Assembly: GCA_964370225.1 (NCBI GenBank)
Contig: CAYJII010000029.1
Location: 1 to 32,586, forward strand
DNA from: CAYJII01 sp964370225
GTDB lineage: Bacteria > Bacillota > Clostridia > Oscillospirales > Ruminococcaceae
Direction of reading: 5' to 3'
Length of the DNA stretch: 32,586 bases
Positions 14,754 through 23,485 of the stretch are shown piece after piece. Every line of letters begins with the position of its first letter. Position 1 is the stretch's first letter. The translations under genes were made by a program, and so were the position numbers. The notes below the pieces were generated by a model, which did no database searches, was not told where the DNA came from, and saw nothing but the letters and a program-made list of their open reading frames with translations.

Positions 14754-15845
14754 TTATTTTTGGTTTTCACGTCTTAATTGTCCGCAAGCCGCATTAATAT
14801 CATCGCCTAGTGATCGTCTAATCGTAGCATTAACACCAAGCTTTTTAAGCTTTCCTTGGAATTCGTATAAATTTTTGCGCCCACCACTTGTGAAATTGGC
14901 TTCTTTTACATAGTTTACACCAATTATATTAACATGACATAAACTACCTTTTAAAAGATTTGCAAGCTCAACAGCATTTTTCGCACTATCATTCACACCA
15001 TTTATCAGCGCAAATTCATAAGAAATTCTTCGTCCAGTAGCCTTGCTATAATCTTTGCAAGCAGTAATAAGTTTCTTTATATTATATGTCTTATTTATAG
15101 GCATAATTTCACTTCTGCTCACATCGTCAGTAGCGTGGAGAGACACAGAAAGCGTTAAGCCTAATTTAAGTTTTGCGAGTTCATAAATTTTATCTACTAT
15201 CCCGCAAGTTGAAAGCGATACATTTCTTAAACTTATGTTTTCGCCATCTTTATCATTGATGAGCTTTAAAAATCTAACAGTGTTATCATAGTTATCAAGA
15301 GGTTCACCGATACCCATCATAACAATATTAGTTATTTTTATACCCAACTGTTTTTTTGCCGCATATATTTGCGAGAGCATTTCTCCCGCTGTCAAATTTC
15401 TAAGAAAGCCTGCTTTTGTCGAAGCGCAAAATTCACAACCCATCTTGCAACCTATTTGCGTAGAAATACAGATACTATTACCATATTCGTACTTCATAAT
15501 AACAGATTCAATGAACTCGCCTTCTGAAATCTTAAAAAGGAATTTAGTTGTGCCATCATTTTGTGAAACCAACTTTTTCTCCACAGTTAATATTGGAATA
15601 TAAAAAGTCTCTTGCATATGCACAATCATTTGTTTAGGTATGTTTTTCATTAACGCAAAATCATCAATATTTTGCACATGCAACCAATTAAATATCTGCT
15701 TAGCTCTAAATCTTTGAAATCCATGCTTTAGAATATAATCAGTTAACTCATCAAGAGTTAGTGACAAAATATCAGTCTTAACTTCACGCTTATTACTCTC
15801 TTCATCTTTTGACATCACAAAGTTTAGTATATCACATGTTGTCAA
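14754..15845 (-). CDS. rlmN: 23S rRNA (A2503-C2)/tRNA (A37-C2) methyltransferase RlmN
   Basis: A radical-SAM methylase that modifies A2503 in the peptidyl-transferase centre. The [4Fe-4S] motif is CxxxCxxC (133-140, CKMGCEFC), followed by GEPLDNY for SAM binding; the mechanistic Cys is in NAACGQLR near the C-terminus. About 363 aa. Start choice is uncertain. TTG at 15845 has GGAG 8 nt upstream and is preferred; GTG at 15854 is too close to that site; ATG at 15815 lacks one. With TTG the gene overlaps the end of rsmB by 14 nt. A2503 is next to the site protected by ABC-F proteins such as the one at 7411, but the two genes are not linked. Confidence 0.93.
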   Translation of the reverse strand: MTTCDILNFVMSKDEESNKREVKTDILSLTLDELTDYILKHGFQRFRAKQIFNWLHVQNIDDFALMKNIPKQMIVHMQETFYIPILTVEKKLVSQNDGTTKFLFKISEGEFIESVIMKYEYGNSICISTQIGCKMGCEFCASTKAGFLRNLTAGEMLSQIYAAKKQLGIKITNIVMMGIGEPLDNYDNTVRFLKLINDKDGENISLRNVSLSTCGIVDKIYELAKLKLGLTLSVSLHATDDVSRSEIMPINKTYNIKKLITACKDYSKATGRRISYEFALINGVNDSAKNAVELANLLKGSLCHVNIIGVNYVKEANFTSGGRKNLYEFQGKLKKLGVNATIRRSLGDDINAACGQLRRENQK

Positions 15846-17178
15846 ATTTGTCACTCCTTTTTACACTTTTTTTGAATTTTGCTATAAAAAAGCCGTCAAT
15901 ATCTATCAAGTATGGCAAAAATGTGACCATGTTTTCATCTACAACAGCGAGTTTATCTAATTCTAATTCGACATCACATAATGAAAACTCCTCATTTTCA
16001 GCTAAAAAGGCTTTTACAACATCCTCATTTTCAGCACAATTTAATGTGCATGTGGAGTAAACTAGCTCTCCACCATCTTTAACGTAGTTCGATGCATTTC
16101 GTAAAATGTCAAGCTGAAGTTTTGGCAATTTATCAATAGAATTTTTTTCCTTAAACTTAATATCGGGTTTTTTCCTAATAATACCCAGCCCAGAACAAGG
16201 AACATCGCATAAAACCTTGTCTGCTTTTATCAAGTCTGCATTAAACTTTATTGCATCAGAAATCTCACTCTTAACACAAGTTAAATCTAGCTTTGCTGCT
16301 GCTTTATTTATAAGCTCGATTTTGTGTGCATGTATATCAAATGCTTTTATCTCACCCTCGTCATTCATATACTGTGCAATAGTAAAGCTTTTTGAGCCTG
16401 GTGCTGCACATATATCGTACACCAAATTGTTTGGTTTTGCATTTAATATTTTAGCACAAAACTGCGATGATAAATCTTGAATATAAAACAAACCTTCATT
16501 AAAAGCGTTTATATTTTCAATATCGCCCGGCTTCTCTAAAATTATACAATTTTCTATGTAGTCACAAGCCTTGGCTTTAATGTTTTCTTTCACTAGCACC
16601 TCTAACAGTTGTGCAGTGTTAGTCTTTTTAGTATTAACCCTTGCGTATATCACTGGTGGATTAGTTGAACTCTGCAGTATTTTTTCTGCATTAGCTTTAC
16701 CATATTGTGCAGTCCATTTATCGATTATCCATCGTGGAGCTGAATACATAACGCTTAGATAATTTCTATCACTTTTATTTATTTTAATAGCTTTATCATC
16801 ACGTATAAATGAACGTAAAATCGCATTAACAAAACTTGTTGCACTATTCTTTCGCTTATATCTGCACAGCTGAACACTTTCATTTACAGCAGCACTATCT
16901 GGAACACTATCCATATATTTTAGCTCGTATAAACCCAGTTTTAATATTACTGTAATAGCGCTATCAAGCTTAGTGCATGGCTTTTTCGAATAAGTATTGA
17001 TAATATGTTCAAGTGTAATATCGCGCTCTAAAACTCCATAAAAAAGTTTAGTAATATAATTTTTGTTAACATCTTTTTGCTTATTTAAATACTTATCCAA
17101 AACTATAGTAGAATAAGCTTTATTTACATACACATCAATTAATGCATCAACGCATATTTGTCTTTGTGTTTTAATCAT
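15832..17178 (-). CDS. rsmB: 16S rRNA (cytosine-967-C5)-methyltransferase RsmB
   Basis: A 448-aa enzyme with an N-terminal NusB-like RNA-binding domain (about 1-140) and a C-terminal Rossmann methylase. SAM binding is seen at YDICAAPGSKSFTIA; the two catalytic cysteines are in CDVPCSGLGIIRKKPD and YSTCTLNCAENED. This two-cysteine layout is specific for m5C RNA methylases. ATG follows GAGGAAT. It is 13 nt downstream of the zinc peptidase gene. Confidence 0.94.
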   Translation of the reverse strand: MIKTQRQICVDALIDVYVNKAYSTIVLDKYLNKQKDVNKNYITKLFYGVLERDITLEHIINTYSKKPCTKLDSAITVILKLGLYELKYMDSVPDSAAVNESVQLCRYKRKNSATSFVNAILRSFIRDDKAIKINKSDRNYLSVMYSAPRWIIDKWTAQYGKANAEKILQSSTNPPVIYARVNTKKTNTAQLLEVLVKENIKAKACDYIENCIILEKPGDIENINAFNEGLFYIQDLSSQFCAKILNAKPNNLVYDICAAPGSKSFTIAQYMNDEGEIKAFDIHAHKIELINKAAAKLDLTCVKSEISDAIKFNADLIKADKVLCDVPCSGLGIIRKKPDIKFKEKNSIDKLPKLQLDILRNASNYVKDGGELVYSTCTLNCAENEDVVKAFLAENEEFSLCDVELELDKLAVVDENMVTFLPYLIDIDGFFIAKFKKSVKRSDKFDNM

Positions 17179-17191
17179 TTATTCCTCGCTT

Positions 17192-17878
17192 TTATCTTCT
17201 TCTTGAAAGTGCTATGAGCCTAATTAAGTTTGCAATAGCTACTATCAGCGCAGCTACATAAGTCAGTGCTGCAGCTGTCAACATTCTTTTTGCGCCTTTA
17301 TACTCTTCACCTTCACTTAAAATATTATTCTCTTTAATTGTAGCTAAAGCACGTCTGCTTGCATTAAATTCAACAGGCAACGTAATCAGCTGAAATAGCA
17401 CTACTGCTATAAATAGTAATATCCCAATATTAATTAGTAGGTCAAAACTGAAAATTATCCCCATTATAGCAAGAGGGAATGCAAGAGTTGAGCCTATCTT
17501 TGTGATTGGTAATATTGCTTTCCTAAGTCCTATCGGCATATAGTTATCCGCATATTGCAGTGCGTGTCCGACTTCGTGCGCTGCAACTCCAATAGCTGCT
17601 ACAGAAGTAGAATGATACACACTATCAGATAAGCGAACCTTTTCCTTAGTTGGATCAAAATGGTCTGTAAGCTTTCCGCCAACTTGCTCAATTTGGATGT
17701 GAGTAAGACCGTTATCATCTAGCATTTTACGCGCAATATCATAACCAGTCATACCTCTAGTACTATTTAACTTACTATATTTTGCAAAAGCAGATGATAC
17801 ATTCGCTTGAGCTAAAAGCGAAATTATAAGCGCTGGTATTACCAACATTATATATAGTGGGTCAATATAAAATCCCAT
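17192..17878 (-). CDS. Membrane zinc metallopeptidase, YugP family
   Basis: A 228-aa membrane protein. An N-terminal helix (about 6-26) is followed by a soluble segment with the zinc motif HEVGH (in AAHEVGHALQYAD), then hydrophobic segments near 125-165 and at the C-terminus (about 200-222). This matches the Zn_peptidase_2 family (PF04298; Bacillus YugP). Substrates are not known. ATG follows GGAG. In Bacillus fmt is followed directly by rsmB; here this gene sits between them with gaps of 12-13 nt, so it is transcribed with translation genes without an obvious shared function. Confidence 0.9.
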   Translation of the reverse strand: MGFYIDPLYIMLVIPALIISLLAQANVSSAFAKYSKLNSTRGMTGYDIARKMLDDNGLTHIQIEQVGGKLTDHFDPTKEKVRLSDSVYHSTSVAAIGVAAHEVGHALQYADNYMPIGLRKAILPITKIGSTLAFPLAIMGIIFSFDLLINIGILLFIAVVLFQLITLPVEFNASRRALATIKENNILSEGEEYKGAKRMLTAAALTYVAALIVAIANLIRLIALSRRR

Positions 17879-17890
17879 ATTAACGTCTCC

Positions 17891-18811
17891 TTATTTACCG
17901 AGCTTTTCAGAGATTTCGATTTGTTTGCCTCTTAAAAAGTCTTCACTTTTCATTTGCTTTGAGTTATCAAATTGTACTTTTACAAATCGAACAGCGGTGT
18001 CTTCACCACATGCTACTACGAAAGTTTTATTACACAAAACTTCACCAGGATTACCATTATATCCACTTATTACCTCTGATTCATAAACTTTCAGCCTTTT
18101 GCCAAACAAAGTAGTATGAGCACATGGCCAGCTAGATAATCCTCTAATTGTATTATGCACTTTATCAGCCGTATTATTAAAGTCAAGCTCACTCATCTCT
18201 TTACTCAGCATAGGTGCGTGAGTGGACTCGGCATCATTTTGTTTTTGCGGTGTGATGTCTGCTAAAGTATCAAGTGTTTTTATCAGTAAATCTGCACCAA
18301 TATGCGAAAGCCTGTCATGTAGCAGACTTGCTGTTTCGTTCTCGCCAATTTCAGTTTCTGCCTTTAACAGCATATCTCCTGTGTCGATGCCTTTTGCCAT
18401 ATACATAGTAGTTATTCCTGTTATTTTATCACCGTTTAGCACACTCCACTGAATTGGAGCAGCACCACGATATTTTGGCAAAAGCGAACCATGCACATTT
18501 ATGCACCCAAATTTAGGGATATCAAGAATGTTTTGTGGCAAAATTTTACCATACGCGATAACTATTATCGCATCTGGATTTAGCTCTGTTATATCTTGTA
18601 CAACTTCCTCATTTTTTAGAGTTTGAGGTTGATATACGGGTATATTGTATTTAATCGCAAGCTCTTTTACAGGTGGAAATGCAAGCTTATGCCCTCTCCC
18701 CTTTGGCTTATCCGGTTGAGTATATGCTGCTAAAATTTCATGCCCTGCATCAATAAGCGCTTGCAAAGTAGGGACTGCAAAATCTGGTGTCCCCATGAAA
18801 ATTACTCTCAT
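17891..18811 (-). CDS. fmt: Methionyl-tRNA formyltransferase
   Basis: A 306-aa enzyme that formylates Met-tRNAi with 10-formyl-THF. The catalytic core contains the Asn-x-His-x-Ser pattern (INVHGSLLPKYRGAAPIQW) and the later GIDTGDML (conserved catalytic Asp). A C-terminal OB-like domain begins near residue 205. N-terminus MRVIFMGTPDFAVPTL is typical. The start overlaps the def stop by four bases (ATGA), so the formylase and deformylase are translationally coupled. Confidence 0.96.
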   Translation of the reverse strand: MRVIFMGTPDFAVPTLQALIDAGHEILAAYTQPDKPKGRGHKLAFPPVKELAIKYNIPVYQPQTLKNEEVVQDITELNPDAIIVIAYGKILPQNILDIPKFGCINVHGSLLPKYRGAAPIQWSVLNGDKITGITTMYMAKGIDTGDMLLKAETEIGENETASLLHDRLSHIGADLLIKTLDTLADITPQKQNDAESTHAPMLSKEMSELDFNNTADKVHNTIRGLSSWPCAHTTLFGKRLKVYESEVISGYNGNPGEVLCNKTFVVACGEDTAVRFVKVQFDNSKQMKSEDFLRGKQIEISEKLGK

Positions 18812-19293
18812 CTTTTCCTCCGACTTTTCTTTTCATCATCTGTTATATCAAAAATTTCTGTAGCTAAGTCTTTAAATACCACTCCATTTAAATGGTCAAT
18901 TTCGTGACAAAGTGCGATTGCTAACAGTTCTTCACCAACTACAGTAATAGGATTAGCTTCTCTATCAAGTGCTTCCACAACTACCTTAGTCGGACGAGTA
19001 ACTTCGCCATACTCATTTGGGAATGATAAGCAACCTTCTGTGTTAATTTGTTCGCCCTCTTTGCTAACAAACTCAGGGTTAATAAGCTCCATCAAACCTT
19101 CGCCGATATCAATTACTACCACACGTCTTAATATTCCTACTTGAGGAGCAGCAAGGCCTACACCCTCATTTTTATACATTGTTTCTGCCATATCATCAAG
19201 CAAGTCCCAAAGTTTTTGATTAAAATCTACTACGGTTTTAGATTTTTTCCTTAAAACTTCGTCTTCAAATTTACATATATTTCTAATCGCCAT
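18808..19293 (-). CDS. def: Peptide deformylase
   Basis: A 161-aa Fe/Zn hydrolase that removes the N-formyl group from new proteins. All three motifs are present: GVGLAAPQVG (44-53), EGCLS (87-91, metal ligand Cys89) and HEIDH (130-134). It is of the type lacking the long Gram-positive PDF2 insertion. Start ATG at 19293 has AAAGGA 8 nt upstream. An upstream in-frame TTG at 19317 would overlap the priA stop and has no better site. Confidence 0.95.
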   Translation of the reverse strand: MAIRNICKFEDEVLRKKSKTVVDFNQKLWDLLDDMAETMYKNEGVGLAAPQVGILRRVVVIDIGEGLMELINPEFVSKEGEQINTEGCLSFPNEYGEVTRPTKVVVEALDREANPITVVGEELLAIALCHEIDHLNGVVFKDLATEIFDITDDEKKSRRKR

Positions 19294-19313
19294 GTTCTTT
19301 TCCTTTCTATCCA

Positions 19314-21770
19314 TCAATTAATATCAGAGTTAATATCTACTGTCAGCGTAATATTCCTAAAATCGGGATGTTTCCCCGCCATAGCAGTCACACTCTTCAA
19401 ATACTCTTTAAACGCATTATTAAAAATGCATTTAAGTATAATTTTTTCTCTGTATTTATTGTTTAGTCTATATATTGAAGCCTCAAATGGGCCTAATAAC
19501 GATAACTTTAATTTGTTGTTTGCATTCTTTGCGTTCAATTTTATTAAATTCACAAAGGTATTAGCAGCTTTCTTTGCATGCTCTTGCTTTGTCGCACTAA
19601 TTCCAATTACACATATATCACAAAAAGGTGGATATTTTAGCGCTTTGCGTGAGATTATCTCGTCTTCGTAAAATGCATTATAATTTTGCTCAGCTGCAAA
19701 ATTTATCACAGGATTATCTGGAATTTGCGTTTGTATATACGCCCGACCCTTTTTTTCAGAGCGACCGCTCCTTCCAACTACCTGTGTCACGAGCGAAAAC
19801 ACTCGTTCGCTTGCTTTATAATCATCAGAATAAAGCCCTGCATCCACATTTAGCACACCTACTAATGTAACATCTTCAAAATCGAGCCCTTTAGCAATCA
19901 TTTGTGTACCAATTAAAATATCGTACTCTTTATTTGCAAATGCCCTAAATTTGCTATCGTATGCAAATTTTGACCCTGTAGTGTCCGTGTCCATGCGCAG
20001 TACTCGTGCATTTGGGAAAAGCGCATTAATATCATCTTGGATTTTTTGTGTACCAAAACCCATTAGTTTTTGATGCTCACAACCACATACCGCACAGTTT
20101 TCAGGCTTTGCTACACTGTGGCCACAGTGGTGGCACATCATATAGCCATTTGCTTTGTGAAAAGTCATAGCAACATCGCAATTAACACATTTAAGCACCT
20201 CACCACAATCTGTGCATTTCATAATAGTATTATAACCACGCCTATTAAGAAGTATAATTGACTGCTCGCCCGCAATTATATTTTTTTCAATCTCCTGTTT
20301 TAATAAAAAGCTGATAGTCGATGAGTTGCCATTTTTTAGCTCCTCATTCATATCTATTATGTAAACCTCGGGCAAGTCATGACCACTGTACCTTTGCGTT
20401 AAGTTTATCAGTGAATAAACGCCCTTTTGAGCTTTGTAATAAGACTCCACTGAGGGAGTAGCGGACGCTAATAGCAAAAGTGCCTTATGATATACACAGC
20501 GAAATTTTGCTATTTCTCTAGCGTGATATCGTGGGTTTGCATCAGACTTGTACGAGTATTCACCCTCTTCATCCATTACAATAATCCCTATATTGTCAAA
20601 TGGAGCAAATATCGCACTGCGAGTTCCAACTACAATACTAACTTTATTATCTTTAATTTTTTTATATTCAGCCACTCTCTCTGATATTGAAAGATTTGAG
20701 TGAATAGTAGCTACTTTATTCGGAAATAGTAGCTTGAACTTTCTTACCATTTGTGGTGTTAATGCTATCTCAGGTACTAAAACCAACGCTTGCTTTCCTT
20801 TGTTTACAGTCGCCTCAATCAGTTTTATGAAAACTGAAGTTTTCCCACTAGCTGTTACCCCATGAAGCAAGCTCACAGAAGCTTCATTGCTACCTAGCTT
20901 TCCTAAAAGTTCAGTAAAAGCCTCATTTTGGTTTTCGCTTAATTCAAGGCTTTCTAGTTCTCTATTTTCCTCTTCTAAGTCCTCAACAATTGGAACATCG
21001 AAACACTCTATATAGCCTTTTTTTATTAGATTTTTCACAACGGTTTCTTTTGCTGCGCAATAATATTCAATCTCCTTTTTGGTAGCATTGTTCACTGATT
21101 GCAAAAAGTTTATCACTTCTTTTTGCTTAACAGTAAATTTCACTTCACCCTCCAAGGTATAAAAATTTTCTGACAGGCGAAACATCGTCGTAAATTTCTC
21201 TGAAGATTTATTTTTAAGCTCTTCGGTTAATACTATTACCCCTTTGTTTATCAATGAGGCAATAACTGCTTTTTTACCAGAGCTTTTACTGTAATTTATT
21301 ATTTCATTTGCTTCTTTTTGCGAAGTAGTTAAGCGCAAAAACTCAAGTAGATTATTTTCATGCTCGGTTAAATCACTCAAATCTATTTTATCAAGATTTG
21401 TGCTTAGCACATAGCTTTCTTTTATATCTACACCAAGCCCTGTCGGCAAAATTGTTTTTACCGCCTCATAGAAAGTGCAGAAAGTGTTTTTTACCATAAA
21501 TTCGGCAATCTTTACCATCTCGTCACTTAAAATTGGCTCTTCGTCTAAAAGATAAAGTATCGGCTTTAACTTATTTATTATCTCGTCGACAATCACAACT
21601 TCATAAACAATACCCTGTGTCTTGCGATTCGATTTTCCAAATGGTACGATAACTCGCGACCCTTTTGTAATCGTCTCGCTTAATTCTTGTGGCACTGTGT
21701 AATCAAACGCTTTATCAAAATGGAAAGTCGTTTTATCTACATATATTTTTGCAATTTTTAGTTTATGCAT
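19314..21770 (-). CDS. priA: Primosomal protein N' (PriA replication-restart helicase)
   Basis: An 818-aa SF2 3'-5' helicase that reloads the replisome at stalled forks. N-terminal 3'-DNA-binding domain (about 1-105), winged helix, then the helicase core with Walker A GVTASGKT (304-311), VPEIALTP, SATPS (motif III) and VVGRSGR (motif VI). The paired zinc-binding cysteines (CTDC...CVNC...CHHC...CAVC) are complete. Odd point: motif II reads DEEG (400-403, then EYSYKSD) where PriA proteins normally have DEEH. ATG follows AAGGAG. It lies 25 nt after coaBC. Confidence 0.95.
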   Translation of the reverse strand: MHKLKIAKIYVDKTTFHFDKAFDYTVPQELSETITKGSRVIVPFGKSNRKTQGIVYEVVIVDEIINKLKPILYLLDEEPILSDEMVKIAEFMVKNTFCTFYEAVKTILPTGLGVDIKESYVLSTNLDKIDLSDLTEHENNLLEFLRLTTSQKEANEIINYSKSSGKKAVIASLINKGVIVLTEELKNKSSEKFTTMFRLSENFYTLEGEVKFTVKQKEVINFLQSVNNATKKEIEYYCAAKETVVKNLIKKGYIECFDVPIVEDLEEENRELESLELSENQNEAFTELLGKLGSNEASVSLLHGVTASGKTSVFIKLIEATVNKGKQALVLVPEIALTPQMVRKFKLLFPNKVATIHSNLSISERVAEYKKIKDNKVSIVVGTRSAIFAPFDNIGIIVMDEEGEYSYKSDANPRYHAREIAKFRCVYHKALLLLASATPSVESYYKAQKGVYSLINLTQRYSGHDLPEVYIIDMNEELKNGNSSTISFLLKQEIEKNIIAGEQSIILLNRRGYNTIMKCTDCGEVLKCVNCDVAMTFHKANGYMMCHHCGHSVAKPENCAVCGCEHQKLMGFGTQKIQDDINALFPNARVLRMDTDTTGSKFAYDSKFRAFANKEYDILIGTQMIAKGLDFEDVTLVGVLNVDAGLYSDDYKASERVFSLVTQVVGRSGRSEKKGRAYIQTQIPDNPVINFAAEQNYNAFYEDEIISRKALKYPPFCDICVIGISATKQEHAKKAANTFVNLIKLNAKNANNKLKLSLLGPFEASIYRLNNKYREKIILKCIFNNAFKEYLKSVTAMAGKHPDFRNITLTVDINSDIN

Positions 21771-21795
21771 AATAAAACTCCTTGCTTTACAATAA

Positions 21796-22995
21796 TTACT
21801 TTCTCAATAAGTTAATCTCATCCAAAATTAGATGTGCTACTTTTTCTTTTGACATCAAATTTTGTGCATTTTCTTTGTCTTTTGTGATGATTGTTACGAC
21901 ATTAGTATCATTTTTAAATCCTGCACCCTCAACTTTTAAGTTGTTTGCTACAATCATATCGAGATTTTTTGCTATTAATTTGCGCTTTGAATTTTCTACT
22001 AAATTCTCTGTTTCCATAGAAAACCCACAAATAACTTGTTCGCTCGTACGGTTTTCTCCTACATATTTTAGTATATCTTCAGTGTTTTTTAGCTTTATCT
22101 CAGCTGTATTATTTGAAGCTTTCTTTATTTTATTATCACTAACTGATATAGGTGTGAAGTCAGCTACTGCAGCTGCTTTTATCAGAACTTGTGACTCACA
22201 TAGATTCTCTTTTACCGCAATGAACATATCCTCAGCACTGCGCACCGTTATTGTTTTTACACCATATACTGCTTCAAGTGCTGTTTCTCCACTAATTAAA
22301 GTGACGTCAGCACCGCGTAGATATGCCGCTTTTGCAAGCTCATATCCCATTTTCCCACTCGAACGATTAGTTATATATCTTACTGGGTCAATATCCTCGC
22401 ATGTAGGTCCAGCAGTGATTAACATCTTCGCTCCGCAGAAGTCTTTTTCACACGCTATTTTTTGCATAATCTCAGCATATAATACTTCAATTTTTGGAAG
22501 TCTACCTTTACCAACATCTTTACAAGCTAATACACCTGACTCAGCTTCCACTATAGTCATATCATACTCGCGTAAAGTCTGCATATTCTTTTGTGTGATT
22601 TTATTTTCATACATAGCTGTATTCATCGACGGAGAAACAATTATCGGACATGTTACCGCAAGTGCAGTCGTGCTTAGCATGTCATCTGCAATTCCATGCG
22701 CAAGCTTTGCAATAATATTTGCTGTAGCAGGCGCAATTAGCAAAAGTGATGCTTTTTTTGCAAGGGAAATATGCTTTACGTCCCACTCAAATTCCCTATC
22801 AAAAGTATTTATGATACATTTATTCCCAGTTAAAGTTTCAAAAGTCAAAGGCGCAATAAATTTAGTCGCATTCTCTGTCATTATAACATGGACATCATAT
22901 TTTTCTTTTGTTAGCTTGCTGGCTAGGTCTGCCATTTTATATGCAGCTATTCCTCCGCTAATCCCTAAAATTATCGTTTTTTTATCTTCGTTCAT
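21796..22995 (-). CDS. coaBC: Bifunctional phosphopantothenoylcysteine decarboxylase/synthetase (CoaBC)
   Basis: A 399-aa fusion enzyme for two steps of coenzyme A synthesis. CoaC part: flavin-binding GISGGIAAYK (11-20), active His75, PATAN (89-93), SPSMN (121-125) and Cys158 on the substrate flap (VLACKDVGKGR). CoaB part, from about 185: ITAGPTCEDIDPVRYITNRSSGKMG for CTP-dependent ligation. Start is set at ATG 22995 from the family N-terminus, but no ribosome binding site precedes it. A frame back to GTG 23034, just after the rpoZ stop, is possible if the two genes are translationally coupled. Confidence 0.93.
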   Translation of the reverse strand: MNEDKKTIILGISGGIAAYKMADLASKLTKEKYDVHVIMTENATKFIAPLTFETLTGNKCIINTFDREFEWDVKHISLAKKASLLLIAPATANIIAKLAHGIADDMLSTTALAVTCPIIVSPSMNTAMYENKITQKNMQTLREYDMTIVEAESGVLACKDVGKGRLPKIEVLYAEIMQKIACEKDFCGAKMLITAGPTCEDIDPVRYITNRSSGKMGYELAKAAYLRGADVTLISGETALEAVYGVKTITVRSAEDMFIAVKENLCESQVLIKAAAVADFTPISVSDNKIKKASNNTAEIKLKNTEDILKYVGENRTSEQVICGFSMETENLVENSKRKLIAKNLDMIVANNLKVEGAGFKNDTNVVTIITKDKENAQNLMSKEKVAHLILDEINLLRK

Positions 22996-23042
22996 ATTAA
23001 GAGTGTGCACTGAAAAAAGCGCACTGTTCACCACCTAAAGTT

Positions 23043-23258
23043 TTATTCGATAGTTTCTCCAATTCCTTTTTGCTCGATAAGTTTGTATTTACCTTTAGCA
23101 AATTCTTCTACTGCAATTTGTACTGGTTTTTCGATGATGTCTTTACCTTGCTCCTCACATTCATTTGCAATTTCTCTTGCTCTTTTTGAAATTGCCATTA
23201 CTAGTGAGTAGTAACTTTCACCCTGTTTTAAAATCTCCGTGCTTGCTGGTCTATGCAT
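23043..23258 (-). CDS. rpoZ: RNA polymerase omega subunit
   Basis: A 71-aa protein with the omega core SYYSLVMAISKRAREIA, which packs on the beta-prime subunit and stabilises polymerase. Length and position after gmk match Bacillus (yloH). ATG is preceded by GGAG 8 nt upstream. The ribosome binding site lies inside the 36-bp sequence repeated on both sides of the N gap, so the coding part itself is intact. Confidence 0.9.
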   Translation of the reverse strand: MHRPASTEILKQGESYYSLVMAISKRAREIANECEEQGKDIIEKPVQIAVEEFAKGKYKLIEQKGIGETIE

Positions 23259-23262
23259 ATTA

Positions 23263-23298
23263 ATACTCCATTCTGCCGGTTGTACGGCTCACATATAA
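23263..23298. repeat. 36-bp duplicate, copy next to rpoZ
   Basis: Exactly identical to 23399-23434 on the other side of the N run. It includes a small GCCG/CGGC hairpin and the rpoZ ribosome binding site. It is probably the same genomic sequence present at both contig ends. Confidence 0.85.
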
Positions 23299-23398
23299 NN
23301 NNNNNNNNNNNNNNNNNNNNNNNNNNNNNNNNNNNNNNNNNNNNNNNNNNNNNNNNNNNNNNNNNNNNNNNNNNNNNNNNNNNNNNNNNNNNNNNNNN
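23299..23398. other. Assembly gap of 100 Ns
   Basis: Exactly 100 Ns, the usual placeholder for unknown gap length. Both edges carry the same 36 bp in the same orientation, so the neighbouring contigs probably overlap and the gap is likely to be false. Without it the gmk-rpoZ spacer would be about 91 bp. Confidence 0.95.
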
Positions 23399-23434
23399 AT
23401 ACTCCATTCTGCCGGTTGTACGGCTCACATATAA
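23399..23434. repeat. 36-bp duplicate, copy next to gmk
   Basis: Exact direct repeat of 23263-23298. See the gap entry: an overlap artefact is the simplest reading; a true tandem repeat is the alternative. Confidence 0.85.
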
Positions 23435-23443
23435 TTTGTTATT

Positions 23444-23478
23444 TACTCTTATCAAACAACCAAGGAATGATAAGAGTA
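23444..23478. repeat. 11-bp inverted repeat between gmk and rpoZ
   Basis: TACTCTTATCA (23444-23454) and TGATAAGAGTA (23468-23478) are perfect complements around a 13-nt loop, starting 8 nt after the gmk stop. No U tract follows on either strand, so this is not a typical terminator. It may be an mRNA processing or stability element in the largest gap of the operon. Confidence 0.6.
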
Positions 23479-23485
23479 TTAATTA

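Noticed and set aside
21782..23038. 418-codon open frame on the plus strand opposite coaBC
   Set aside because: It lies entirely antisense to a clear CoaBC with all catalytic motifs; the predicted product is low-complexity Ser/Phe/Ile-rich, as expected from the reverse of an AT-rich gene.
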